NCBI GenBank assembly: GCA_964577305.1
Contig: CAZNYS010000066.1
Span: forward strand, 1-19,563
Direction of reading: 5' to 3'
Origin: UBA9300 sp964577305
GTDB taxonomy: Bacteria; Bacteroidota; Bacteroidia; Bacteroidales; VadinHA17
DNA: 19,563 nt
Below are positions 1 through 6,706 of this stretch, piece after piece; within the stretch, counting starts at the first letter, position 1; each line of letters starts with the position of its first letter. The notes under the pieces are model-generated. The model saw only the letters and a program-made list of their open reading frames with translations, was not told the DNA's origin and searched no databases. The position numbers and the translations under genes were made by a program.

Positions 1-50
1 GTAATGCAATATGGCTATAATCAACATGTTATCAGGGTAACTTACGGAAA

Positions 51-69
51 GTGTTGAAGAATACAACAC
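51..69. promoter_or_regulatory. Candidate activator site 1 (inverted repeat)
   Basis: GTGTTG (51-56) and CAACAC (64-69) form a perfect 6-bp inverted repeat around a 7-base spacer. The same 19-base pattern recurs at 140-158 with 15 of 19 positions identical, including both half-sites except the last base. Paired dyads upstream of a promoter are typical upstream activating sequences of NtrC-family regulators, and one such regulator is encoded at 6707-8053. Binding by that protein is inferred. A further TGTTGT at 72-77 pairs with ACAACA at 63-68, so the right half-site is part of a second small dyad. Confidence 0.5.
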
Positions 70-139
70 ATGTTGTAAAAATATACATAGCTTGTAAAGT
101 AAAGATATACAGACATTTCACACTGAATGTCAATATAAA

Positions 140-158
140 GTGTTGAAAATAACAACAT
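140..158. promoter_or_regulatory. Candidate activator site 2 (inverted repeat)
   Basis: GTGTTG (140-145), a 7-base spacer and CAACAT (153-158) repeat the dyad seen at 51-69. Centre-to-centre distance is 89 bp, about 8.5 helical turns. The site lies roughly 65-80 bp upstream of the sigma-54-like element at 224-238, a usual range for enhancer-binding proteins. Both copies are preceded by AAA and have AA directly after the left half-site, which supports a shared recognition sequence over chance. Confidence 0.5.
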
Positions 159-223
159 CTTTATCTCTGCCCATTATTACAATAAATATTATAAAGATCA
201 GTAAATCAATAAGATACAAACTT

Positions 224-239
224 TGGCATTATAATTGGC
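224..239 (+). promoter_or_regulatory. Candidate sigma-54 (-24/-12) promoter of the redox operon
   Basis: TGGCA at 224-228 and TTG at 235-237 have the exact spacing of the sigma-54 consensus TGGCAC-N5-TTGC. The -24 GG is present, but the base that should be the C of the -12 GC is G (238), with a C one base later (239). The match is therefore imperfect. It would place the transcript start about 35 bases before the ATG at 285. I see no good TTTG/TAnnTTTG pair for the primary sigma factor at a similar position. The twin dyads upstream and the sigma-54 activator encoded nearby strengthen the call. Confidence 0.4.
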
Positions 240-284
240 CTGGCAATTCTGGATAAGCGAAAATTAATGTAAAAATAAGTAATA

Positions 285-1982
285 ATGAAAAAGTTAATTG
301 TTTTAGTCAGTTTCGTGGCATTGATGTCAGTAATAAAAATTAATGGCATGATTTTGTCACCAATTTATGCACAGGCTGAAAAAGATACAGTGCATCTGCT
401 TGTAAGCCCTGAATTGTCTGAACTGGTGAACAAATGGATTACTGAATATTCAGCTAGTGATCCTGGTGCTTTAATAAGCCAGGCAGACATTTATGCTGAA
501 AGTAGTGGATATGATCTTAAGCAGAAAAATGTTTTGGGTATTGTAACAGAAGATTATCTCCACTCACTGGATCGCGCATCACTCTGGAGTATGGTTGTTG
601 CAAGGGATGTGATAGTGCCTGTAGTAAGTTCTGAAAATCCTTTCAGTGAAATAATAACCAAGAGTGGTATCTCACCAGGCAAGTTTGCAGATGTATATAC
701 TGAACCAGGTAACCTTACATGGGGGAAGGTCCTGGATACGGATGATAATACAACTGTAAATTGTTATTGCCTGGGAGACGAATCAGTCAAGTTTTGTCTA
801 TCACAATTCCTGCAGGCAGAAAACCTCACAGGCAATCCGATTATAGCTAGTGATAATAATGAACTAATAGAATATATAAAGAATGATAAATACTCTATTG
901 GTTTCTGCAGGCTTTCAGGAATCATTGATTATGAACAGAACAGTGTCAGGGAGGGATTACAGATAGTACCTGTTGATATAAATGGAAACGGTATTCTGGA
1001 ACACAATGAAAATATTTACAATTGCCTGAATGATTTCAACAGGGGCATATGGATAGGTAAATATCCAGGCTCCCTTTGCAGGAATATACATATTGTATCA
1101 ACAGGGGCACCCATAGCTATTAATGAGACTGATTTCATTAAATGGGTTCTTTCCGGTGGTCAGGCTTATATATCAGAGGCTGGTTTTTCAGAGTTGATAC
1201 CAGGTGAACGACAGCCAAAAATACAGGCATTAAATACAGAGGATGTAACTCTAATTGACAGAAGAGAGCAACCTGTGAAAGCAGCTACAATTTTGTTTAT
1301 TGCCGCTACAATTCTGCTTGTTGGATTTCTGGTATATGTAATTTTAAAGCTGGTGAAAGCCGGGACAAAAGCACCGGGAACACTATCAAGCGGTGAATCT
1401 TCTGCTTTTAATGAGGACTCGGTGAAAGCTCCTGGCGGATTATATTATGACAAAACCCATACATGGGCCTTCATGGAGAAGGAAGGTAAGGTGAAGGTAG
1501 GGATAGATGATTTTCTTCAACATATTACAGGCAAGGTAACGAAAATCAAAATGAAGGTACCAGATTCAAAGGTAAAGAAAGGTGAACCTATTCTAAGCCT
1601 TGTACAGAATGGTAAACAACTCGATATTTATTCACCTGTTACAGGTGTTATCACAGAGACTAATCATGAACTGGCAATTAACTCCGCAATCATAAATACT
1701 TCACCCTATTCAGATGGTTGGATTTATACTATAGAACCTGATAACTGGTTGAAAGAAACAAGAAAGTATTTAATGGGAGACAATTACCGGGAATGGTTAA
1801 AAACAGAATTCTCAAGATTAAAGGATTTTATTGCCGTGGTTGTTAAGTTGGATGATTTGAACTATTCGCAGGTTGTCCTGCAGGATGGTGGAGAGATAAG
1901 GGATAAGCTTATGGAGAACTTTGGACCTGATGTCTGGGAGGAATTCCAGAGAGGATATATAGATCCTGCTATATATAAGTGA
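285..1982 (+). CDS. PstS-like binding domain fused through a TM helix to a GcvH-like domain
   Basis: First gene of a four-gene redox operon, 565 residues. Residues 1-31 are a signal peptide ending near AQA. Residues ~35-320 resemble a periplasmic phosphate/anion-binding protein fold (recognised by general pattern, not a firm family match). Within it, residues 231-242 (D-x-N-x-N-G-x-x-E-x-x-E) look like an EF-hand/dockerin-type calcium loop. One membrane helix spans ~333-357. Residues ~385-485 are glycine-cleavage H-protein-like, with the GW near 478-479 typical of GcvH, followed by an extension with VVLQDGGE and VWEEFQ-G that recurs in the paralogue at 4142. In lipoylated H-proteins the Lys lies four residues before the D of D-I-Y-x-P. 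Here that position is Gly443, and the nearest Lys is 444, so normal lipoylation is doubtful. The signal peptide puts the binding domain outside and the GcvH-like domain inside the cell. Substrate and electron partner are unknown. Confidence 0.85.
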   Translation: MKKLIVLVSFVALMSVIKINGMILSPIYAQAEKDTVHLLVSPELSELVNKWITEYSASDPGALISQADIYAESSGYDLKQKNVLGIVTEDYLHSLDRASLWSMVVARDVIVPVVSSENPFSEIITKSGISPGKFADVYTEPGNLTWGKVLDTDDNTTVNCYCLGDESVKFCLSQFLQAENLTGNPIIASDNNELIEYIKNDKYSIGFCRLSGIIDYEQNSVREGLQIVPVDINGNGILEHNENIYNCLNDFNRGIWIGKYPGSLCRNIHIVSTGAPIAINETDFIKWVLSGGQAYISEAGFSELIPGERQPKIQALNTEDVTLIDRREQPVKAATILFIAATILLVGFLVYVILKLVKAGTKAPGTLSSGESSAFNEDSVKAPGGLYYDKTHTWAFMEKEGKVKVGIDDFLQHITGKVTKIKMKVPDSKVKKGEPILSLVQNGKQLDIYSPVTGVITETNHELAINSAIINTSPYSDGWIYTIEPDNWLKETRKYLMGDNYREWLKTEFSRLKDFIAVVVKLDDLNYSQVVLQDGGEIRDKLMENFGPDVWEEFQRGYIDPAIYK

Positions 1983-2030
1983 TTTATGACTTCAGCATTA
2001 TTTAATAAAACAAATTAAAATATAAAGGTT

Positions 2031-2906
2031 ATGAATATTAACAGACGTAACTTTCTGAAAGCATTGGGCATAACCGGTGTTGCAATGGGAACCGGAAAGA
2101 AGTTGAATGCAGCTTCAGTTAAGAAAGGTAGTGATAAAGAGTTTTACGGAATTCTTTATGATTCAACCCGCTGTGCCGGATGCCAGGGATGTGAATGGGA
2201 GTGTGCCATGGAGCATGGTTTACCTGATCCTGATCTGGAGGATATTCCAGTAATCGGGCAGAAAAGGAAGACCAACGAGAACCGGCGATCAGTTATCAAT
2301 GTGTATTCAACATCCAAAGGTGATGTTTACGTTAAGAACCAGTGTATGCATTGTAATCAGCCAGCATGTGCTGCAGCATGTCTTACCCAGGCAATGCACA
2401 AGACCGAGGAGGGTCCTGTGATCTGGCGCGATGAAAAATGCATGGGTTGCCGTTACTGTATGGTTTCATGCCCCTACGACGTTCCAAAGTTTGAGTATTT
2501 CAGCTCTAATCCCAATATACAGAAGTGCGATATGTGCTGGGACAGGGTTAAGGAAGGAAAATTACCGGCATGTGTTGAAGGATGTCCGGCTGAAGCCCTG
2601 ACATTCGGACTAAGAAGGGATCTTATAGTTGAAGCACGGAGAAGGATAAACGAGAACCCGGATCTGTACTATGACCATATTTATGGTGAACATGAAGTCG
2701 GAGGTACAGGCTTCCTTTATCTTTCACCTGTGCCTTTTGAGGAGATAGGTTTCAATACTTCAGTAATGAATAAACCCTATCCTGAGTTAACCAAGGGATT
2801 CCTTTACAGTGTTCCTTCTATTTTTGTCCTGTGGCCTGCAATACTGCTGGGTATACATAAAGCAACCAGTAATAAAAACAATCAAACTGAAGAAGAAAAT
2901 GAGTAA
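2031..2906 (+). CDS. Tat-exported four-cluster ferredoxin subunit (HybA/PsrB/NrfC-like)
   Basis: 291 residues. The N-terminus has a twin-arginine signal (N-R-R-N-F-L-K at 4-10) with a hydrophobic stretch up to ~28, so the protein is probably exported folded. Sixteen cysteines form four [4Fe-4S] ligand sets: C48/51/54/58, C105/108/113/117, C137/140/143/147 and C166/169/181/185, the DmsB/PsrB/HybA arrangement. A hydrophobic segment at ~260-276 can anchor the C-terminus in the membrane, as in HybA. It should pass electrons between the HybB/NrfD-type quinone subunit encoded next and a periplasmic partner. The next gene starts inside its last codons (8-bp overlap), which implies translational coupling and stable pairing. 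No molybdopterin or hydrogenase catalytic subunit is encoded nearby, so the redox partner is unknown. Confidence 0.93.
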   Translation: MNINRRNFLKALGITGVAMGTGKKLNAASVKKGSDKEFYGILYDSTRCAGCQGCEWECAMEHGLPDPDLEDIPVIGQKRKTNENRRSVINVYSTSKGDVYVKNQCMHCNQPACAAACLTQAMHKTEEGPVIWRDEKCMGCRYCMVSCPYDVPKFEYFSSNPNIQKCDMCWDRVKEGKLPACVEGCPAEALTFGLRRDLIVEARRRINENPDLYYDHIYGEHEVGGTGFLYLSPVPFEEIGFNTSVMNKPYPELTKGFLYSVPSIFVLWPAILLGIHKATSNKNNQTEEENE

Positions 2907-4122
2907 TTCTGATATTGCATTTACTAGAGATAATGGCAGGAAATCTGTCAGAAGTTTCCTTGTAGCCGAGTTGAAGCCAAAGGGGAAGATGCTTACACCA
3001 TTTAATATTGTTTCCGTACCGGTTATTATACTTGGCATTATACTGATAGTTATACGCTTTGCTAAGGGATTGGGCGCAGTAACAAATCTTACCCAGGAAG
3101 TCCCGTGGGGATTATGGATTGGGTTTGATGTTGTTACCGGTGTTGCATTTGCCGGCGGGGCATATGTGATAACTTTTATGGTATACATTCTTAACATGAA
3201 GAAATACCATTCTATAGTACGTGTCACTGTGCTTAACGGCTTTCTTGCATATGTTTTCTACGCGGGAGCCCTTCTTCTTGACCTTGGTAAACCCTGGAAT
3301 GTAATAAATCCTATAATCGGTAATAATTTCGGTGTCAGCTCGGTATTGTTTCTTGTTGCATGGCACTTCCTCCTGTACATGATAGCCGAATTAATTGAAT
3401 TCTCACCTGCTATTGCAGAATGGATTGGAGCAAAACGTGCCCGCAAAATACTATCAGGGATGACCCTGGGAGCAGTTATTCTGGGTATAACCTTATCAAC
3501 ATTGCACCAGTCAGGACTGGGAGCATTATATCTTATGGCAAAGGAGAAGATACACCCTCTCTGGTATTCAGAGTTTATTCCAATCCTTTTCTTTGTCTCA
3601 AGTATTTTTGCAGGTCTTTCCATGGTTATTTTTGAAGGGTCAATAAGCTATAAGGTTTTCTCAAACCAGATCAGTGAAAAAGACCATAAATCACATCATG
3701 GAATTATTCATGGACTCGCGAAGGTATGTACCATAACAATGTTCGTTTATTTTTTCCTTCAGGTACTGGCATTTGTCCATGGTAAGAACTGGTCATATCT
3801 TAATACACGAATGGGCCACTGGTACATGGTCGAAATATTTGGGTTTGTGCTTTTACCAATGGTCTTGTTCTTTTACAGTTACCGCAAATATAACATACTG
3901 CTGATTAAAATTGCATCCATTATCACTATGGTTGGTATAATAATCAACAGGCTTAACGTGACAGTAATAGGTTTCAAGTGGGATGCAGTACATCATTATT
4001 ATCCTACATGGAAGGAAATAGTTGTAACTCTTACGGTAATTTTCATTGAGTTATGGATCTTGAGATGGATAATTAACCGTATGCCTGTTTTACGTGAAGC
4101 TACTTCATGGGCAAAGAATTAA
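2899..4122 (+). CDS. HybB/NrfD-type quinone-interacting membrane subunit
   Basis: The start at 2899 (MSNSD...) gives 407 residues. The reading frame is open further upstream to 2809, but that part lies inside the ferredoxin gene and adds no sensible N-terminus. About ten hydrophobic helices are visible (roughly 34-55, 72-98, 108-128, 146-167, 185-205, 225-246, 272-294, 308-327, 332-352, 372-392). Motifs resemble HybB of hydrogenase-2: VPWGLWIGFDV (68-78), AGGAY (85-89), LHQSGLG (202-208), PLWYSE (220-225), and NRLNV (350-354) followed by YYPTWKE (367-373). Family members exchange electrons with menaquinone or ubiquinone, often coupled to proton movement, through the partner ferredoxin. The direction of electron flow cannot be read from the sequence. 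The gene overlaps the ferredoxin gene by 8 bp and is followed after 19 bp by the second GcvH-like gene. Confidence 0.93.
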   Translation: MSNSDIAFTRDNGRKSVRSFLVAELKPKGKMLTPFNIVSVPVIILGIILIVIRFAKGLGAVTNLTQEVPWGLWIGFDVVTGVAFAGGAYVITFMVYILNMKKYHSIVRVTVLNGFLAYVFYAGALLLDLGKPWNVINPIIGNNFGVSSVLFLVAWHFLLYMIAELIEFSPAIAEWIGAKRARKILSGMTLGAVILGITLSTLHQSGLGALYLMAKEKIHPLWYSEFIPILFFVSSIFAGLSMVIFEGSISYKVFSNQISEKDHKSHHGIIHGLAKVCTITMFVYFFLQVLAFVHGKNWSYLNTRMGHWYMVEIFGFVLLPMVLFFYSYRKYNILLIKIASIITMVGIIINRLNVTVIGFKWDAVHHYYPTWKEIVVTLTVIFIELWILRWIINRMPVLREATSWAKN

Positions 4123-4141
4123 TAACTTAAAAACAATAGAA

Positions 4142-4855
4142 ATGGACGGATTTAGCTATACAAATATTTTTGATACCAAAGGGATTGAATATCTGATAGT
4201 AATTGGATTCCTGATAATGGTAATACCTTTTTGGAAGGCGCTTAATAAACCAGTTAAGGTCAAGGAGGGTATCATTGAAACACTGGGCATACTTAATGCT
4301 GCTGTGCTGAGAATACCAAAGGGATTATTCTACAGCAGGAATCATGTCTGGACCCACCTGGAACGATCCGGGAATGTCAGCCTTGGTCTTGATGACCTGT
4401 TATTGCATATGACAGGCGAGGTTGAACTGAAGAATTTCAGAAATCCGGGTGAAAGAGTCCGAAAAGGGGACCTTATCGCTGAGTTAACCCAGGATGGGAA
4501 ACAGTTAAAGATTATGTCACCAATATCAGGGGAAATAAAAGATGTGAATGCTCTTATTCAATATGAATCTGATGTCCTGAATAAAGATCCTTATAACAAA
4601 GGCTGGTTATACAAAATAAAGCCTGATAAATGGACTGATGAAACAAGTGATTTTGTTATGGCGGAAAATGCCAGGGAATGGTCAGAGAAAGAACTACTGA
4701 AATTTAAGGATTTCCTGGCTCATTCACTGCAAGAGCATTCTCCTGAGACTTCAATGGTAGTATTGCAGGAAGGTGGTGAATTAACTGACCACCCTCTCGC
4801 CGGTATGCCAGCAGGAGTATGGAAAGACTTTCAGACAGGCTTTCTGGATGTATAA
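4142..4855 (+). CDS. Membrane-anchored GcvH-like protein lacking the lipoyl lysine position
   Basis: The ATG at 4142 gives 237 residues. An in-frame ATG at 4094 lies within the previous gene and adds only 16 hydrophilic residues, so it is less likely. A helix at ~15-33 probably anchors the N-terminus. Residues ~58-160 are H-protein-like (GLFYSRNHVW, LGLDDLLLHMTGEV, KGDLIAELTQDGKQL, SPISGEI, YNKGWLYKI). The extension after ~165 (REW, KFKDFLA, VVLQEGGE, VWKDFQTG) matches the C-terminus of the protein at 285-1982 closely, so the two genes are paralogues. The lipoyl-Lys position is Gly119, with Lys120 one residue later, as in the paralogue. The protein is therefore more likely a structural or binding subunit of the HybA/HybB-like complex than a working glycine-cleavage carrier. 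No glycine cleavage P or T protein is present in the window. Confidence 0.85.
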   Translation: MDGFSYTNIFDTKGIEYLIVIGFLIMVIPFWKALNKPVKVKEGIIETLGILNAAVLRIPKGLFYSRNHVWTHLERSGNVSLGLDDLLLHMTGEVELKNFRNPGERVRKGDLIAELTQDGKQLKIMSPISGEIKDVNALIQYESDVLNKDPYNKGWLYKIKPDKWTDETSDFVMAENAREWSEKELLKFKDFLAHSLQEHSPETSMVVLQEGGELTDHPLAGMPAGVWKDFQTGFLDV

Positions 4856-4863
4856 GCATAAAA

Positions 4864-4930
4864 TATTGAGCTTTTAATATTTTATTCGCTTCATTTTTTA
4901 ATAAATTAGAAGTATATTAAAAGCTCAATA
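4864..4930 (+). terminator. Perfect 17-bp inverted repeat at the operon end
   Basis: TATTGAGCTTTTAATAT (4864-4880) is exactly complementary to ATATTAAAAGCTCAATA (4914-4930), with a 33-base AT-rich loop. It begins 9 bases after the stop codon of the last operon gene. The long AT-rich stem without a U-tract on the 3' side is not a textbook intrinsic terminator. It may act as a 3'-end stabiliser, a terminator, or a binding site. The perfect match over 17 bp makes chance unlikely. Confidence 0.55.
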
Positions 4931-4940
4931 ACTGAAAAAA

Positions 4941-4973
4941 AGCATGGAGATCAATCCGACTGGTCTCCATGCT
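4941..4973. terminator. Second hairpin between operon and kinase gene
   Basis: AGCATGGAGA (4941-4950) pairs with TCTCCATGCT (4964-4973) around a 13-base loop. A seven-A run lies immediately left of the stem (4934-4940) with one more A-containing turn at the stem base. Read from the minus strand this is a stem followed by a T-run, a classic terminator form. On the plus strand no U-tract follows. Together with the 17-bp repeat just upstream it separates the redox operon from the kinase/regulator pair. Confidence 0.5.
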
Positions 4974-5024
4974 TCATGCACTCTAAGCTGAATGTTTGAA
5001 TTCTTTATCTCAAACTGACTTTAA

Positions 5025-6701
5025 ATGATAAATAAAATAAAAAGATTTTTCAGGAGGATAACTGACAGAAGCCTGATCAGAGACTTTACTCGATTCAGAT
5101 CTACAATATATGGACGTGTTGTCTTTATCATTGCTGGTTCTCTTATTGTTCTTTTTATTGTTTTCAATATCGTTTTCAGGTCAATATATATTGATTTCTT
5201 TAATGCTACTATACGGCAGACAGGCGATAATGTAAGTTCCATTGTGGAAGGCTCACTCTATTATTCAATGCTCGAAAATGACAAAGCCATGTTGCAAAGG
5301 ACACTTGATATAATCAGTACAATGTCGGGCATTGACGAAGTAAATATGTATGATGATAAAGATAGCCTTGCATATACTTCAATATTGGCTGATCCTCATA
5401 ACGGTGTTGATCCTAACTGCAGGAATTGTCACCCAGACCTCAGTTTAATGTTTCCCGAAAAAGAAAAAGCATACAGGATAATTGGTGATACTGTCGATTG
5501 CGGCGTAATGCAGGCAGGGGAGAATTCAAGGCAGTTATTGATCAGAAAACCAATACTTAATGAGAAGTCATGCTATACTGCTGCCTGCCATTACCATAAT
5601 GAGAGTGACGAAATCCTGGGCTCACTTATAATAAAACTGCCGCTCGACGATCTTGATTCTGTCGTGGATGCATCATCTAATGATTTTCTTATCCTGGCTA
5701 CAGTCATCACGGCCTTAATGGTTACATTTCTCATAGTGTTTACACGGAAAAGGATCAAAGATCCCCTGAATTCAATTATTAGTGCAAGCGAAGCTGTCTC
5801 GCAGGGGAATAACAGTATAAGACTTGATATAAAGCCTAACCTGCTAGATGACTTGAGAAAGGTATCTCTGGCCTTCAATAATATGCTGGATAATATTGAG
5901 TCCGCTACAAAGGAATTGCAGAACTGGTCGCATCAGCTTGAGTACAAAGTGCAGAAAAAAACAGAGGAATTGTCTGAAGCACAACATGAACTGATACATG
6001 TCGAACGTATTGCTTCCCTGGGTAAACTATCATCATCTGTGGCACATGAAATAAATAACCCCCTGTCTGGTATACTTGTTTATACCAAACTGGTACACAA
6101 ATTATTGAGTAACGCTGATTATTATCACCCTAAGAAGGAGGCTATACTTAAGCATCTCAGGTTTATTGAGACGGAAACAAAACGATGCGGAGATATTGTC
6201 AAAGGTTTACTTGATTTCTCAAGAAAAGACCAGAATAATTTTGAGATTAAAAACATACATGAGATTCTTGAAGCAACATGTAATTTAATTACCCATTCGA
6301 CTAAGATAGCCGATATAAAACTGGTGAAGGAATTCAGGGCAGAAGAAGACCTGGTATTTTGCAGTCCTAACCAGGTTAAACAGGCATGCTTTGCGATAAT
6401 GGTAAATGCTTCGGAAGCTATTAAGGAACATGGTGAAATAGTTATCAGGACCAGTAATCCTGATGAAGACAGTATCAGGATTGATATTACTGATAATGGC
6501 ACGGGTATAGCACCCCAGGATGTGCCACATATTTTTGAACCGTTTTATACTACAAAAAGAGACTCGAGCGGACTGGGCCTTGGTCTTTCAATAGTACATG
6601 GTATTATACAAAACCATAAGGGCAAGGTTGAGGTCGATTCAGAAGTGGGGGAAGGAACAACAATATCAATAATCTTCACCTTGAGAAAGGATAAAAATTA
6701 G
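5025..6701 (+). CDS. Sensor histidine kinase with two c-type heme motifs in the sensor domain
   Basis: 558 residues. TM1 is ~31-52, the extracytoplasmic sensor domain ~53-218, TM2 ~220-240, HAMP ~241-292, a short coiled coil ~293-325, and HisKA with phospho-acceptor His341 (V-A-H-E-I-N-N-P). The HATPase_c domain has the N box near 461, D-N-G-T-G-I (490-495) and G-L-G-L-G (517-521). The sensor carries C132-R-N-C135-H136, a canonical CxxCH, and C183-x4-C188-H189 followed by H191, an expanded heme motif. Cys159 lies between them. Both can bind heme c covalently if the cell has the cytochrome c maturation system, so the kinase probably senses redox state or a diatomic ligand. It ends 5 bp before its partner regulator gene. 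HisKA plus a sigma-54 activator partner fits the NtrB/AtoS/ZraS class. Confidence 0.93.
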   Translation: MINKIKRFFRRITDRSLIRDFTRFRSTIYGRVVFIIAGSLIVLFIVFNIVFRSIYIDFFNATIRQTGDNVSSIVEGSLYYSMLENDKAMLQRTLDIISTMSGIDEVNMYDDKDSLAYTSILADPHNGVDPNCRNCHPDLSLMFPEKEKAYRIIGDTVDCGVMQAGENSRQLLIRKPILNEKSCYTAACHYHNESDEILGSLIIKLPLDDLDSVVDASSNDFLILATVITALMVTFLIVFTRKRIKDPLNSIISASEAVSQGNNSIRLDIKPNLLDDLRKVSLAFNNMLDNIESATKELQNWSHQLEYKVQKKTEELSEAQHELIHVERIASLGKLSSSVAHEINNPLSGILVYTKLVHKLLSNADYYHPKKEAILKHLRFIETETKRCGDIVKGLLDFSRKDQNNFEIKNIHEILEATCNLITHSTKIADIKLVKEFRAEEDLVFCSPNQVKQACFAIMVNASEAIKEHGEIVIRTSNPDEDSIRIDITDNGTGIAPQDVPHIFEPFYTTKRDSSGLGLGLSIVHGIIQNHKGKVEVDSEVGEGTTISIIFTLRKDKN

Positions 6702-6706
6702 TTGCT

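Noticed and set aside
2787..3623. Overlapping minus-strand open frames across the HybB-like gene
   Set aside because: They are antisense shadows of a well-supported membrane protein gene and show no domain or signal of their own.
2031..4122. Hydrogenase-2 operon
   Set aside because: HybA- and HybB-like subunits are present, but there is no large or small hydrogenase subunit or maturation gene in the window.
285..4855. Glycine cleavage system locus
   Set aside because: The two GcvH-like domains lack the lipoyl Lys position, are membrane-anchored, and no P, T or L protein gene is present.
4994..5015. GTTTGA-N10-TCAAAC dyad before the kinase gene as a regulator site
   Set aside because: The half-sites and spacing differ from the GTGTTG-N7-CAACA dyads upstream of the operon, and a 6-bp match in AT-rich DNA is expected by chance.
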